Program-made: the position numbers and the translations under genes
The notes under the pieces: generated by a model
Database searches by the model: none
What the model was told of the DNA's origin: nothing
What the model saw: the letters and a program-made list of their open reading frames with translations, nothing else
In this document: one piece after another, positions 5,945 through 11,462 of the stretch
How positions within the stretch are numbered: position 1 is the first letter of the stretch
Layout of the letters: every line of letters starts with the position of its first letter
NCBI GenBank assembly: GCA_035534175.1
Contig: DATLSM010000060.1
Coordinates: forward strand, 1-11,462
Source of the DNA: DATLSM01 sp035534175
Lineage (GTDB): Bacteria > Actinomycetota > Thermoleophilia > Solirubrobacterales > 70-9
Length of the DNA: 11,462 bases
Direction of reading: 5' to 3'

Positions 5945-6262
5945 AGTGTTGACACACACCCCTGGATGGTGGGTTCGAGAACTGGACAGCTGTGGTTGGC
6001 TGGCCCGCGGCCAGCCGTCATCGCCCCTGACCGCCCCGGCCACAGCAGCTCGGCCCCGACTACTCCCTCGGTGCCCTGTGCGACATGCTGTTGACACCTG
6101 ATTGCCACTGCGCCGCTCATCGGCGATTCCCCCGGCGGCGGCATCGTGATGCCGTTCGCCCGTCAGTTCCCGGAGCCTGTCGACCGCCTGGCTCCGATCA
6201 TCATCATCATGTCGATTGATCCAACCTCATCAGAGTTCGGCTTCAGGCAGCTAGCCTCATAG
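5945..6262 (+). pseudogene. Alpha/beta-hydrolase, N-terminal half, degraded
   Basis: Plus-strand frames carry the first half of an alpha/beta-hydrolase in pieces. GSRTGQLWLAGPRPAVIAPD continues as RPGHSSS, in a frame ending at 6057. DYSLGALCDMLLT follows in a shifted frame (6058-6096). Then, back in the first frame after a TGA at 6092-6094, comes LIATAPLIGDSPGGGIVMPF and ARQFPEPVDRL, ending at TAG 6260-6262. The IAPDRPGHS turn and the nucleophile elbow G-D-S-P-G (6122-6136) are clear hallmarks. At least two indels or a stop break the frame, there is no start region, and the acid and histidine half is absent. It sits 33 nt from the complementary C-terminal half on the opposite strand. Confidence 0.6.
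5998..6016. repeat. Perfect 8-bp inverted repeat inside the hydrolase relic
   Basis: GGCTGGCC (5998-6005) and GGCCAGCC (6009-6016) flank CGC. The stem is strong but lacks a T-tract, so it is not an intrinsic terminator. It lies in a decayed coding segment and may be chance in GC-rich DNA. Confidence 0.4.
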
Positions 6263-6290
6263 CTCGAGCTCCACGACGATCGGAGGCAAG

Positions 6291-6728
6291 ATGGCGAAAG
6301 TGCTCTATACCGCGGAGGCGACGGTGACCGGCGGGCGGGCTGAAGGTCACGGCCGGACCAGCGACGGCATGCTGGACGTGGAACTGCGAAGCCCGCAGGA
6401 GCTGGGCGGCGAAGGCGGCGGCACTAACCCCGAGCAGCTATTCGCGGTCGGCTATGCAGCCTGCTTTGAGAGCGCGATGGGCGTCGTGGGTCGTCGGGAG
6501 CATGCCGAGGTGGCAGACGTTTCGATCGATAGCCAGGTCAGCTTGCTGCCAGATGGGGACGGCGGCTTCAGCCTCGCTGTGGCACTCAACGTGAGCCTCC
6601 CTCAGATCACGGACCCCGATCTAGCTGTCCGGCTCGTCGACCTCGCACACCAGGTCTGTCCGTATTCAAATGCGACGAGAGGCAACATCGAGGTGGAGCT
6701 CACCGCCAACGGGCAAGCGGTCGACTGA
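6291..6728 (+). CDS. ohr: Organic hydroperoxide resistance protein (Ohr/OsmC family)
   Basis: This 145-residue cytosolic peroxidase reduces organic and fatty-acid hydroperoxides, with dihydrolipoamide as the known reductant in the family. The full active-site set is visible: R16 in TGGRAEGH, E48 in NPEQLFAVGYAACFESAM, the peroxidatic C58 in the same segment, and the resolving C123 in VCPYSNATRGN. Spacing matches classic Ohr proteins to within one residue, and VCPYSNATRGN favours Ohr over OsmC. The start is sound: CGGAGG lies 4 nt before the ATG. No OhrR gene is next to it, and the only MarR protein in the window lacks cysteine, so its regulator is elsewhere. The gene appears intact and alone, downstream of the hydrolase relic. 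Confidence 0.95.
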   Translation: MAKVLYTAEATVTGGRAEGHGRTSDGMLDVELRSPQELGGEGGGTNPEQLFAVGYAACFESAMGVVGRREHAEVADVSIDSQVSLLPDGDGGFSLAVALNVSLPQITDPDLAVRLVDLAHQVCPYSNATRGNIEVELTANGQAVD

Positions 6729-7046
6729 AAGGGCTGAGCGGAGTCAATTACGACGGAAGCCTCTCGGACCGAAACGTGAGCGCGGCAATAGGCCAGGAGG
6801 GGATGCGCCTTCGGAAGGTATTTGGGCTGATCGCGGCGGCGCTTGCGGCGGCTGCTTGGCTCTCACCTACCAGAGTCACTCCGGCCTCCGCCCAGCCAGC
6901 TTTGCTTGTCTGTCGCCGGTCTCTCGGAACGGGTAGCAAAAGTCACGCCGACGGACCGTCTACCCGAGCCTAAGACGAACGCATCGGACGGAAAGGGAAA
7001 CGGGGAGGTCGCTCTGCTCACGCCGGAGGCCAGGTTCCAGCGGTCC
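6729..7046. other. Gap between convergent ohr and the methyltransferase gene
   Basis: About 320 nt with no recognised gene. The only candidate is a short plus-strand frame with a signal-peptide-like start at 6803. I see no intrinsic terminator with a T-tract although the flanking genes converge, and no tRNA. Confidence 0.5.
6803..6973 (+). CDS. Possible small secreted peptide or signal-peptide relic
   Basis: AGGAGG lies 2 nt before the ATG at 6803, rather close. The 56-residue frame begins MRLRKVFGLIAAALAAAAWL, followed by a polar stretch ending in PASAQ-PA, a well-formed signal peptide with an A-S-A cleavage site. The remaining 25 or so residues (LVCRRSLGTGSKSHADG and a short tail) match nothing I know. 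It could be a real exported peptide, or the N-terminus of a secreted protein lost to a frameshift. Confidence 0.3.
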   Translation: MRLRKVFGLIAAALAAAAWLSPTRVTPASAQPALLVCRRSLGTGSKSHADGPSTRA

Positions 7047-7613
7047 CTAAAGCACGAACGGGACGATCGCGTGGACGCGCGTTCTGTACTTGGCGTAGGC
7101 GTGGGGAAAGTGTTTGCTCATGATCTGCTCCTCCTGCCGGACCTTCCACCACACGCCGCCGCACAGGGTGGCAAGCAGCGCAAAGCCGATCGGGCGGCCG
7201 TAGTTGATCGCGGTGCCCATCGCCATGATGATCAGGCCGGTGTAGATCGGGTGCCGCGCAAAGGCATATGGACCGGACTCGATCAGCTCATGGTCCTGCT
7301 TGAACGTCACCTCGCCGCTCCAGTTGCGACCGAGCGTGATCCGGGCCCAAATCGTGATCGCGGCGCCCGCGACGACGATGCAAACGGTCACAACTCCCAA
7401 GGCCAGTGTCGTATGCCAAAGCTGAATCCGCGAGGACAGGTGTAGAAGTCTTCCTATGGCGATGCAACCGGCGAACACGAGAAGCGCCGCCAGGCGATAT
7501 CCAAGGAAGCCTCCTCGTTCGACCGTGCGCTTGGTGGAGAAGGCCATGGCCACCCAGTAGGCGACCCAGGCGATCCAACAACACTGGATGATCACCCACG
7601 TCGGGCCGGCCAT
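7047..7613 (-). CDS. Isoprenylcysteine carboxyl methyltransferase (ICMT)-like membrane protein
   Basis: A 188-residue integral membrane protein with about five hydrophobic segments (5-25, 39-56, 70-92, 123-138, 141-157). The C-terminal ICMT/PEMT signature is present: LIESGPYAFARHPIYTGLII (R120-H121-P122, Y124, G126), then KVRQEEQIMSKHFPHAYAKY (E161/E162), which in this superfamily bind S-adenosylmethionine and place the substrate at the membrane face. Bacterial members methylate small or lipid-like substrates, and prenylated proteins are not expected here. The ATG at 7613 lies 9 nt after the stop of the NlpC/P60 gene, and its G-rich ribosome site sits in that gene's last codons, so the two are probably coupled. 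The exact substrate is unknown. Confidence 0.88.
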   Translation of the reverse strand: MAGPTWVIIQCCWIAWVAYWVAMAFSTKRTVERGGFLGYRLAALLVFAGCIAIGRLLHLSSRIQLWHTTLALGVVTVCIVVAGAAITIWARITLGRNWSGEVTFKQDHELIESGPYAFARHPIYTGLIIMAMGTAINYGRPIGFALLATLCGGVWWKVRQEEQIMSKHFPHAYAKYRTRVHAIVPFVL

Positions 7614-7622
7614 CTCCCGCCG

Positions 7623-8756
7623 CTACCCCCCAGGCAGGTAGCGCCGCGCGGTCACGTACTCGTCGCCGAAAGCTGCCAGGGGAACGACCTGCACCGCACC
7701 GGCCGAGTCCGGGGACTCGATCACGCGGCCGCCGCCGACGTACATGGCGACGTGCGTCACCGCACGCGAGGGCGGTTCGGTGGCGAAAAAGACGAGGTCG
7801 CCGGGCATGAGCGCCGGCCGGGCGACGGGCCGGCCGACCTGCGCCTGAAGAGCGGCGGTGCGGGGCAGAAGCAGGCCGAAGGCATCGTAGACGGAGTAGG
7901 TCAGGCCCGAGCAGTCATAACCGAAGGCCGACGTCCCCGCCCACAGGTAGCGCACGCCCAGGAACTGCTCGGCGGCGCTCACCAGCTGGCGGCCACTGGG
8001 AGGGGATGGGGGCGTGGACGGCACCCGCACCGCGATCTCTGAGCTGCGAATCAGGGCCGAGGCCCCGGTGGGTGTCTGCACGACGGTGAAGCCGCCCCTC
8101 TGACCAAGCACCGGCAACCTGGTGTTGAAGCTCAAGTGCAGGAGGCGGGGGCCGGCTCCCCCGCTCTGGGTGGGGCCGAAGAGCCAGGCCGCTCGAGTGA
8201 GCACCACGGCGGTCGGCGGCGAGGAGGTCGCTTCGCCCGGCGCGGATCGAACGCGGCCGGCGGTCGTCTTCGCCGCTGGCAGAGCGCCCGGAGCCGACTC
8301 CAGCTGGCGGGCGGGAAGCCAGCCCGGGTAGCTCAGATGATCCGGGGTCGGCTGACCGGTGAGGGAAACCTCGACCCACGCTCCCCGGCGAGCGCGAACC
8401 TCGACTTCCTGGCCGTAGAGGGCCTGGGTCACCAGCCGCCCAACCAGCCAGCGCCGCTGTTCGGTGCCCATGGCCCCAAGCCAGGCACCGAGCTGCACCG
8501 GGTTGGCCAGAGAGGGCCGGTCGAGCGGCCGCGTGCGGTTCGGCTGCATCCAGAGGGTCGCCACCGAAACGTCAACCAGGGCCGACCGACCATTCAAGCC
8601 AACCGCGGTTGGCGCGGCGAGCACGCTTGCCGTGGAGCCAGCCGATGAGCAGAGGCTCGCCAGCATGACCAGGGCGACGGCAACGCTCGCCATCTTGTTC
8701 TGTAGGTGGGTGACGCCAGGGCGGGTGGGCATACCGAAAGCGGCCAATCTTCCCAC
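7623..8756 (-). CDS. Secreted NlpC/P60 peptidoglycan endopeptidase
   Basis: A 377-residue exported cell-wall hydrolase. The signal sequence has a hydrophobic core at about 22-36. Two SH3-like segments follow (about 58-150, with VDVSVATLWMQP and YPGWLPARQL; and about 183-245), then a Pro/Ser linker (246-254) and the NlpC/P60 domain (257-375). The catalytic triad is C282 in FGYDCSGLTYSVY, H335 in THVAMYVGGG and E347 in RVIESPD. The 12-residue His-to-Glu spacing equals that recalled for mycobacterial RipA. Such enzymes cut the D-Glu to diamino-acid bond of stem peptides. The layout recalls YkfC-type enzymes. The start is uncertain: GTG at 8756 or ATG at 8732, neither with a strong Shine-Dalgarno. 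It lies 66 nt after the GrpB gene and 9 nt before the ICMT-like gene. Confidence 0.93.
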   Translation of the reverse strand: MGRLAAFGMPTRPGVTHLQNKMASVAVALVMLASLCSSAGSTASVLAAPTAVGLNGRSALVDVSVATLWMQPNRTRPLDRPSLANPVQLGAWLGAMGTEQRRWLVGRLVTQALYGQEVEVRARRGAWVEVSLTGQPTPDHLSYPGWLPARQLESAPGALPAAKTTAGRVRSAPGEATSSPPTAVVLTRAAWLFGPTQSGGAGPRLLHLSFNTRLPVLGQRGGFTVVQTPTGASALIRSSEIAVRVPSTPPSPPSGRQLVSAAEQFLGVRYLWAGTSAFGYDCSGLTYSVYDAFGLLLPRTAALQAQVGRPVARPALMPGDLVFFATEPPSRAVTHVAMYVGGGRVIESPDSAGAVQVVPLAAFGDEYVTARRYLPGG

Positions 8757-8822
8757 ACCCCACCAGGATCTCCAGAGCGCCGAGCCCAGTGCCCCCCCCC
8801 ACTCGGCTGATCGCCGCCTCGC

Positions 8823-9359
8823 CTACTCCCCGCCGCCCGCGCGGGCCTTGCGCAGCACCTCGGCGATGAAGGTCTCCTTGCCGGCGGCGTAGCCCTCCAG
8901 CCGCCGGCCCTCCTTGCTCAAGACCAGCCGTGTCTTCAGCGCCCCATATTCCAACGCAGTCTCGGGGTGCTGGCGCAGGTAATCGCGGAAGTCGAGCATC
9001 TGGCGCCAAAGAGGCCCTCCCCGCTGGACGCAATGGACATTGAAGTCGCGCGGAAAGGACACTCCCTTGCGGCAGAAGATCCGCCCGGGGACGCCGGCCT
9101 CCCCTCGGTAGGTGTAGCCGAGGCGCTCCATTGCCCCCCTGGCGATCTCGCCTGCCTCAAGGGCGCTGAGGCCGACCAGGATGTCGATCGTCGGCTTCGC
9201 ATCGAGACCTTGGACCGCAGTGCTGCCCACGTGCTCGATTGCCGCCGGCTGACCAGCCAGCGCCGCGCGGATCCGCTCGGCCTCTGCCTCAAACCGCCCC
9301 TGCCAGCCGGGGTCATGGGAGCTGATCCGAACGATCCGCCCCTTCACCAGGTCCCTCAC
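8823..9359 (-). CDS. GrpB/UPF0157 family protein (nucleotidyltransferase-like)
   Basis: A 178-residue cytosolic protein of the GrpB (UPF0157) family, which has a nucleotidyltransferase-like fold. Signatures in order are IEHVGSTAVQGLDAKPTIDI (41-60, with the G-S-T loop and the K-P-x-I-D-I acidic strand), YRGEAGVPGRIFCRKG, FNVHCVQRGG, then L-x-F-R-D-Y-L-R-x-x-P-E-x-A-x-E-Y-x-x-L-K (122-142). The biochemical activity of the family is not settled. The GTG start at 9359 overlaps the sigma-factor stop by 4 nt (GTGA), so translation is coupled and the protein is a member of the ECF42 operon. Length and motifs appear complete. Confidence 0.92.
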   Translation of the reverse strand: MRDLVKGRIVRISSHDPGWQGRFEAEAERIRAALAGQPAAIEHVGSTAVQGLDAKPTIDILVGLSALEAGEIARGAMERLGYTYRGEAGVPGRIFCRKGVSFPRDFNVHCVQRGGPLWRQMLDFRDYLRQHPETALEYGALKTRLVLSKEGRRLEGYAAGKETFIAEVLRKARAGGGE

Positions 9360-10678
9360 GGGGGATCGGATTGGACCGGCGGCGCCAAGCTCCCAACCTT
9401 TGGCGCGGCTCGACGGGTCGGGCTGCTCGAGCAGGCGGCGGCTCGCGCCAGCAGCAGCCTGCGCTCGGCGGCGTTGCGGGCCAGCGATGCCGCCCGCTCA
9501 AATTCCTCCCGCGCCTCCTTCAGGCGCCCGAGCTTCTCCAGCAGGTCGCCCCTGACGCTCGGCAGCAGGTGGTAGCCCTCCAGCGAGCGCTCCTCGAGCA
9601 GGCTGTCCGCCAACTCCAGACCCACGGCCGGCCCGAAGGCCATCCCCAGCGCGACTGCGCGGTTGAGCTCCACCACGGGGGAGGGAGTGAGCTGACCCAG
9701 AGCGGCATAGAGGGCTGCGATCCGCACCCAGTCTGTCTCTCCCGCGGTCTGTGCCCGAGCATGGCAGGCCGCGATCGCGGCCTGCGCGGTGTAGGGGCCG
9801 GAAGTATCGGCCAGCGCTTCGGCCCGCCCCAATGCCGTCAGGCCGCGACTGACGAGCAGGCGATCCCAGCGCGCCCGGTCCTGGTCGAACAGGAGGACGG
9901 GCTCTCCCGCCGGGCCGATTCTCGCCGCCACGCGCGAGGCCTGGATCTCCATCAACGCCACGAGGCCGTGGACCTCCGCCTCACGCGGTGCCAGCTCGGC
10001 GAGGACGCGGCCCAAGCGCAGAGCCTCCTCGCACAAGGCCGGCCGCATCCAGTCCTCGCCAGCGGTCACCGCGTAGCCCTCGTTGAAGACGAGGTAGATC
10101 ACTTCGAGCACCGAGGGCAGGCGGGCATTGAGCTCCTCACCCCTCGGCACCTCGAAGGGCACATGGGCCTCGGCGAGCGTGCGCTTCGCCCGCACGATCC
10201 GCTGCGCCACGGTCGCCTCGCGAACGAGGAAGGCGCGGGCGATCTCTTCCGTCGTCAGGCCCCCGAGCAGACGCAGCGTCAGCGCCACCCGGGCCTCGGT
10301 TGACAGCAGCGGGTGGCAGCAGGAGAAGATCAGGCTGAGCAGGTCGTCGCCGGCCTCCTCGTCGCTCGCCGCCTGATGCTCGGCCCCGTCCATCGCCATC
10401 TGAAGGCTGACGCCGTGCGCCAGCTCCTCCTGCTTTCGCTCCAGCCTGGCCTTTCGGCGCAGCAGGTCGATCGCCCGGTTCTTGGCCGTGGCCATGAGCC
10501 AGGCGCCCGGGTTGTCCGGCACGCCTGACTCGGGCCAGCGCTCCAGCGCCACGACCAGCGCGTCCTGAGCTAGGTCCTCGGCAAGGCCGAGATCGCCGAC
10601 CATCCGCACAAGGCCGGCGATCAGCCTGGGGGACTCGATCCGCCAGACCGCCTCGACCGCGCGGTCGGCTTCCCTCAC
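9356..10678 (-). CDS. ECF42-type RNA polymerase sigma factor with C-terminal TPR-like extension
   Basis: The 440 residues are far longer than a plain ECF sigma factor. Region 2 spans about 15-80 (EDLAQDALVVALERWPESGV, then NPGAWLMATAKNRAIDLLRR) and region 4 about 125-170 (LSTEARVALTLRLLGGLTTE, then EIARAFLVREATVAQRIVRA). The extension begins near 187 with RLPSVLEVIYLVFNEGY, the DUF6596 hallmark, and ends in helical TPR-like repeats (about 300-412). This architecture, with a DGPF/YCII gene just upstream, defines group ECF42, which has no classical anti-sigma factor; the extension is thought to control activity. The GTG start at 10678 overlaps the upstream stop by 4 nt. The tail after about 413 (SSSPTRRAAPKVG) is low-complexity. 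Confidence 0.95.
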   Translation of the reverse strand: MREADRAVEAVWRIESPRLIAGLVRMVGDLGLAEDLAQDALVVALERWPESGVPDNPGAWLMATAKNRAIDLLRRKARLERKQEELAHGVSLQMAMDGAEHQAASDEEAGDDLLSLIFSCCHPLLSTEARVALTLRLLGGLTTEEIARAFLVREATVAQRIVRAKRTLAEAHVPFEVPRGEELNARLPSVLEVIYLVFNEGYAVTAGEDWMRPALCEEALRLGRVLAELAPREAEVHGLVALMEIQASRVAARIGPAGEPVLLFDQDRARWDRLLVSRGLTALGRAEALADTSGPYTAQAAIAACHARAQTAGETDWVRIAALYAALGQLTPSPVVELNRAVALGMAFGPAVGLELADSLLEERSLEGYHLLPSVRGDLLEKLGRLKEAREEFERAASLARNAAERRLLLARAAACSSSPTRRAAPKVGSLAPPVQSDPP

Positions 10679-11085
10679 CCGGTCGCCTGCTCCGGCGGCG
10701 CCTCGGAGAGCTGCGCGGCCTCGCGCACCTCCTCGGGGAAGTCCGCCATCTCATAGACGCGCCGCACTTCGATGAAATCGTTCTCACCCGCGGGGCAGCG
10801 CGAGGCCCACTCCACCGCCTCCTCCTTCGACTTCGCCTGGATCATCCAAAAGCCGCCGACGACCTCCTTCGCCTCGCTGAACGGCCCGTCGGTGACCGTG
10901 GCCTTGCCGCCCTTGAAGCGGACTCGGGCACCCTCGCCGGCGGGCTGCAGGCCGTCGAGGGACAACAGCACCCCCGCCTTGGTCAGCTCCTCGTTGTACT
11001 TCGACATCTCCGCGACGTCCTCGGCGCTGGGCGCCCAGTCCTTTTCCTCCATCGGCCCCGGATACATGATCATCATGAATCGCAT
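10675..11085 (-). CDS. YCII-like DGPF domain protein, ECF42 partner
   Basis: A 136-residue protein of the YCII-related (YciI-like, alpha-beta barrel) family. It starts MRFMMIMYPGPMEEKD, and the family hallmark TVTDGPFSEAKEVVGGFWMI (63-82) carries D66-G-P-F69. KSKEEAVEWASRCP and FIEVRRVYE complete the fold. These DGPF proteins are encoded beside ECF42 sigma factors and are their usual target genes. Their biochemical role is not settled. The ATG at 11085 has AGGAG 7 nt upstream. The stop overlaps the sigma-factor start (GTGA). It is the first gene of the unit, about 70 nt downstream of the transcription start expected from the ECF42-like promoter at 11164-11190. Confidence 0.95.
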   Translation of the reverse strand: MRFMMIMYPGPMEEKDWAPSAEDVAEMSKYNEELTKAGVLLSLDGLQPAGEGARVRFKGGKATVTDGPFSEAKEVVGGFWMIQAKSKEEAVEWASRCPAGENDFIEVRRVYEMADFPEEVREAAQLSEAPPEQATG

Positions 11086-11163
11086 CGTCTGACTCCTCTC
11101 GTTCGTGGCTCGGAGTTGAGCCGGCCGATCTCGCCCGGCGCCGAGCTCTGTCTCTACCTATGC

Positions 11164-11190
11164 GACGAACACGGTGGGACGAAATCGACA
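11164..11190 (-). promoter_or_regulatory. Putative ECF42-dependent promoter of the DGPF-sigma-GrpB operon
   Basis: On the minus strand, TGTCGA (11190-11185) and CGTC (11167-11164) are separated by 17 nt. As I recall, ECF42 promoters have TGTCGA at -35 and a CGA/TC-type -10 box. The site faces the DGPF gene, whose ATG is 78 nt past the -10 box, so the sigma factor would switch on its own operon. No other good copy was found in the window. Confidence 0.6.
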
Positions 11191-11195
11191 GGCGC

Positions 11196-11207
11196 GAGAA
11201 GTTTCTC
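11196..11207. repeat. Short palindrome next to the ECF42-like promoter
   Basis: GAGAA and TTCTC flank GT, ending 5 nt upstream of the putative -35 box. It could be an accessory regulator site or chance. Confidence 0.3.
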
Positions 11208-11276
11208 CCTTCCGGCCTCCAGGCTGCCGCGGTGGGACTGCCGAAATCGGGCCCTGCCAGGGTGGGAATCGCGCGC

Positions 11277-11462
11277 TCATCCGAGATAGGGATCGACAGC
11301 GGCGCGCAGGCTCCCCAAGGTCTGCGGACCGCGCAGAACCCCGACGATGCGGCCGCGCGAGTCGAGCAGGAATGCGTTCGGAAGCCCGTCGATCCCGTAG
11401 CGGGTGCCATAGACGCCGTCGGGATCGCTGAGAACCGGGAAGGTCCATCCGAAACGGCGCAG
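11277..11462 (-). CDS. TlpA/AhpC-like thioredoxin-fold protein, C-terminal part
   Basis: The minus-strand frame is open from the right edge (base 11462) to the TGA at 11277-11279, giving 61 residues. It reads FGWTFPVLSDPDGVYGTRYG, then IDGLPNAFLLDSRGRIVGVL, then RGPQTLGSLRAAVDPYLG. The GIDGLPNAFLLD segment holds the cis-proline loop of the thioredoxin fold, and FPVLSDPDG-x-x-x-x-x-Y-G is the usual lead-in for TlpA/ResA and AhpC-TSA proteins. The redox motif (C-x-x-C or a peroxidatic Cys) would lie to the right, outside the window, so thiol-disulfide oxidoreductase and peroxiredoxin cannot be told apart. It lies 191 nt upstream of the DGPF gene on the same strand, separated from it by that gene's own promoter. 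Confidence 0.82.
   Translation of the reverse strand: MRRFGWTFPVLSDPDGVYGTRYGIDGLPNAFLLDSRGRIVGVLRGPQTLGSLRAAVDPYLG

Noticed and set aside
5949..5954. Perfect TTGACA as a -35 box (also TTGACA at 6091-6096)
   Set aside because: No -10-like hexamer lies 16-18 nt downstream of either, and both fall inside the hydrolase relic.
5971..5985. GGTTCGA as a tRNA T-loop
   Set aside because: No acceptor stem or anticodon arm can be built around it. No tRNA was found anywhere in the window.
6210..6235. TGTCGA upstream of ohr as a second ECF42 site
   Set aside because: No CG(A/T)C box lies 16-18 nt downstream.
6261..6270. AGCTCGAGCT palindrome before ohr
   Set aside because: It is a short perfect palindrome but composed of overlapping common tetramers, with no promoter visible around it; too weak to call an operator.
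4595..6728. MarR protein as the OhrR regulator of ohr
   Set aside because: The MarR protein has no cysteine, ohr lies 1.2 kb away beyond two other loci, and no copy of the MarR palindrome is seen upstream of ohr.
9371..10303. Plus-strand 310-codon frame opposite the sigma factor
   Set aside because: Antisense to a clear ECF42 gene, with Q/R/G-rich composition and no motif or ribosome site.
11253..11264. CCCTG/CAGGG hairpin downstream of the TlpA-like gene as a terminator
   Set aside because: The stem is only 5 bp, with a single-base loop and no T-tract on the minus strand.

Overview
The window is GC-rich bacterial DNA (roughly two thirds G+C by eye) with frequent GTG and TTG starts, mostly good Shine-Dalgarno sites, and a gene content (MmpL-type exporter, ECF42 sigma factor with its DGPF partner, Ohr, RipA-like NlpC/P60 hydrolase) that fits a soil actinobacterium. 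The small FlgM-like protein and two short conserved-looking proteins suggest the Thermoleophilia/Solirubrobacterales, but that placement is an impression from recalled sequence style, not a computed result.

Region by region. (1) 1-1950 is an eroded, gene-poor stretch: the N-terminus of a DUF5996-type protein runs off the left edge (minus strand), next to a short relic of a tyrosine recombinase, a small FlgM-like protein with a plausible promoter and a pair of upstream direct repeats, an unexplained 22-bp-stem hairpin at 948-1036, a small conserved-looking protein (1228-1425), and a secreted protein whose reading frame is broken (1525-1949). (2) 2016-5525 is a tidy block: a SnoaL/NTF2-like protein converges on a long MMPL (RND-type) exporter, sharing the CTAG that holds both stop codons. 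A MarR-type regulator diverges from the exporter, with a near-perfect palindrome over the exporter's probable -35 box, and a GNAT acetyltransferase follows marR at a 4-nt gap. (3) 5507-6262 holds two complementary halves of an alpha/beta-hydrolase lying back to back on opposite strands, both broken. (4) 6291-6728 is an intact Ohr peroxidase, followed by about 320 nt with at most one small secreted peptide. (5) 7047-11085 is a minus-strand array read from right to left: DGPF/YCII-like protein, ECF42 sigma factor, GrpB-family protein (these three joined by 4-nt GTGA overlaps), then an NlpC/P60 hydrolase and an isoprenylcysteine-methyltransferase-like membrane protein. A good match to the ECF42 promoter motif lies upstream of the first gene, so this unit is probably autoregulated. 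(6) The right edge carries the C-terminus of a TlpA/AhpC-like thioredoxin-fold protein.

Together these look like envelope and stress functions: efflux under a MarR repressor, organic peroxide detoxification, cell-wall hydrolysis and an ECF sigma circuit, set beside decaying mobile or duplicated DNA. I saw no complete mobile element, CRISPR array, rRNA or tRNA. The most distinctive unexplained items are the ECF42 promoter match, the 948-1036 hairpin and the split, partly inverted hydrolase.
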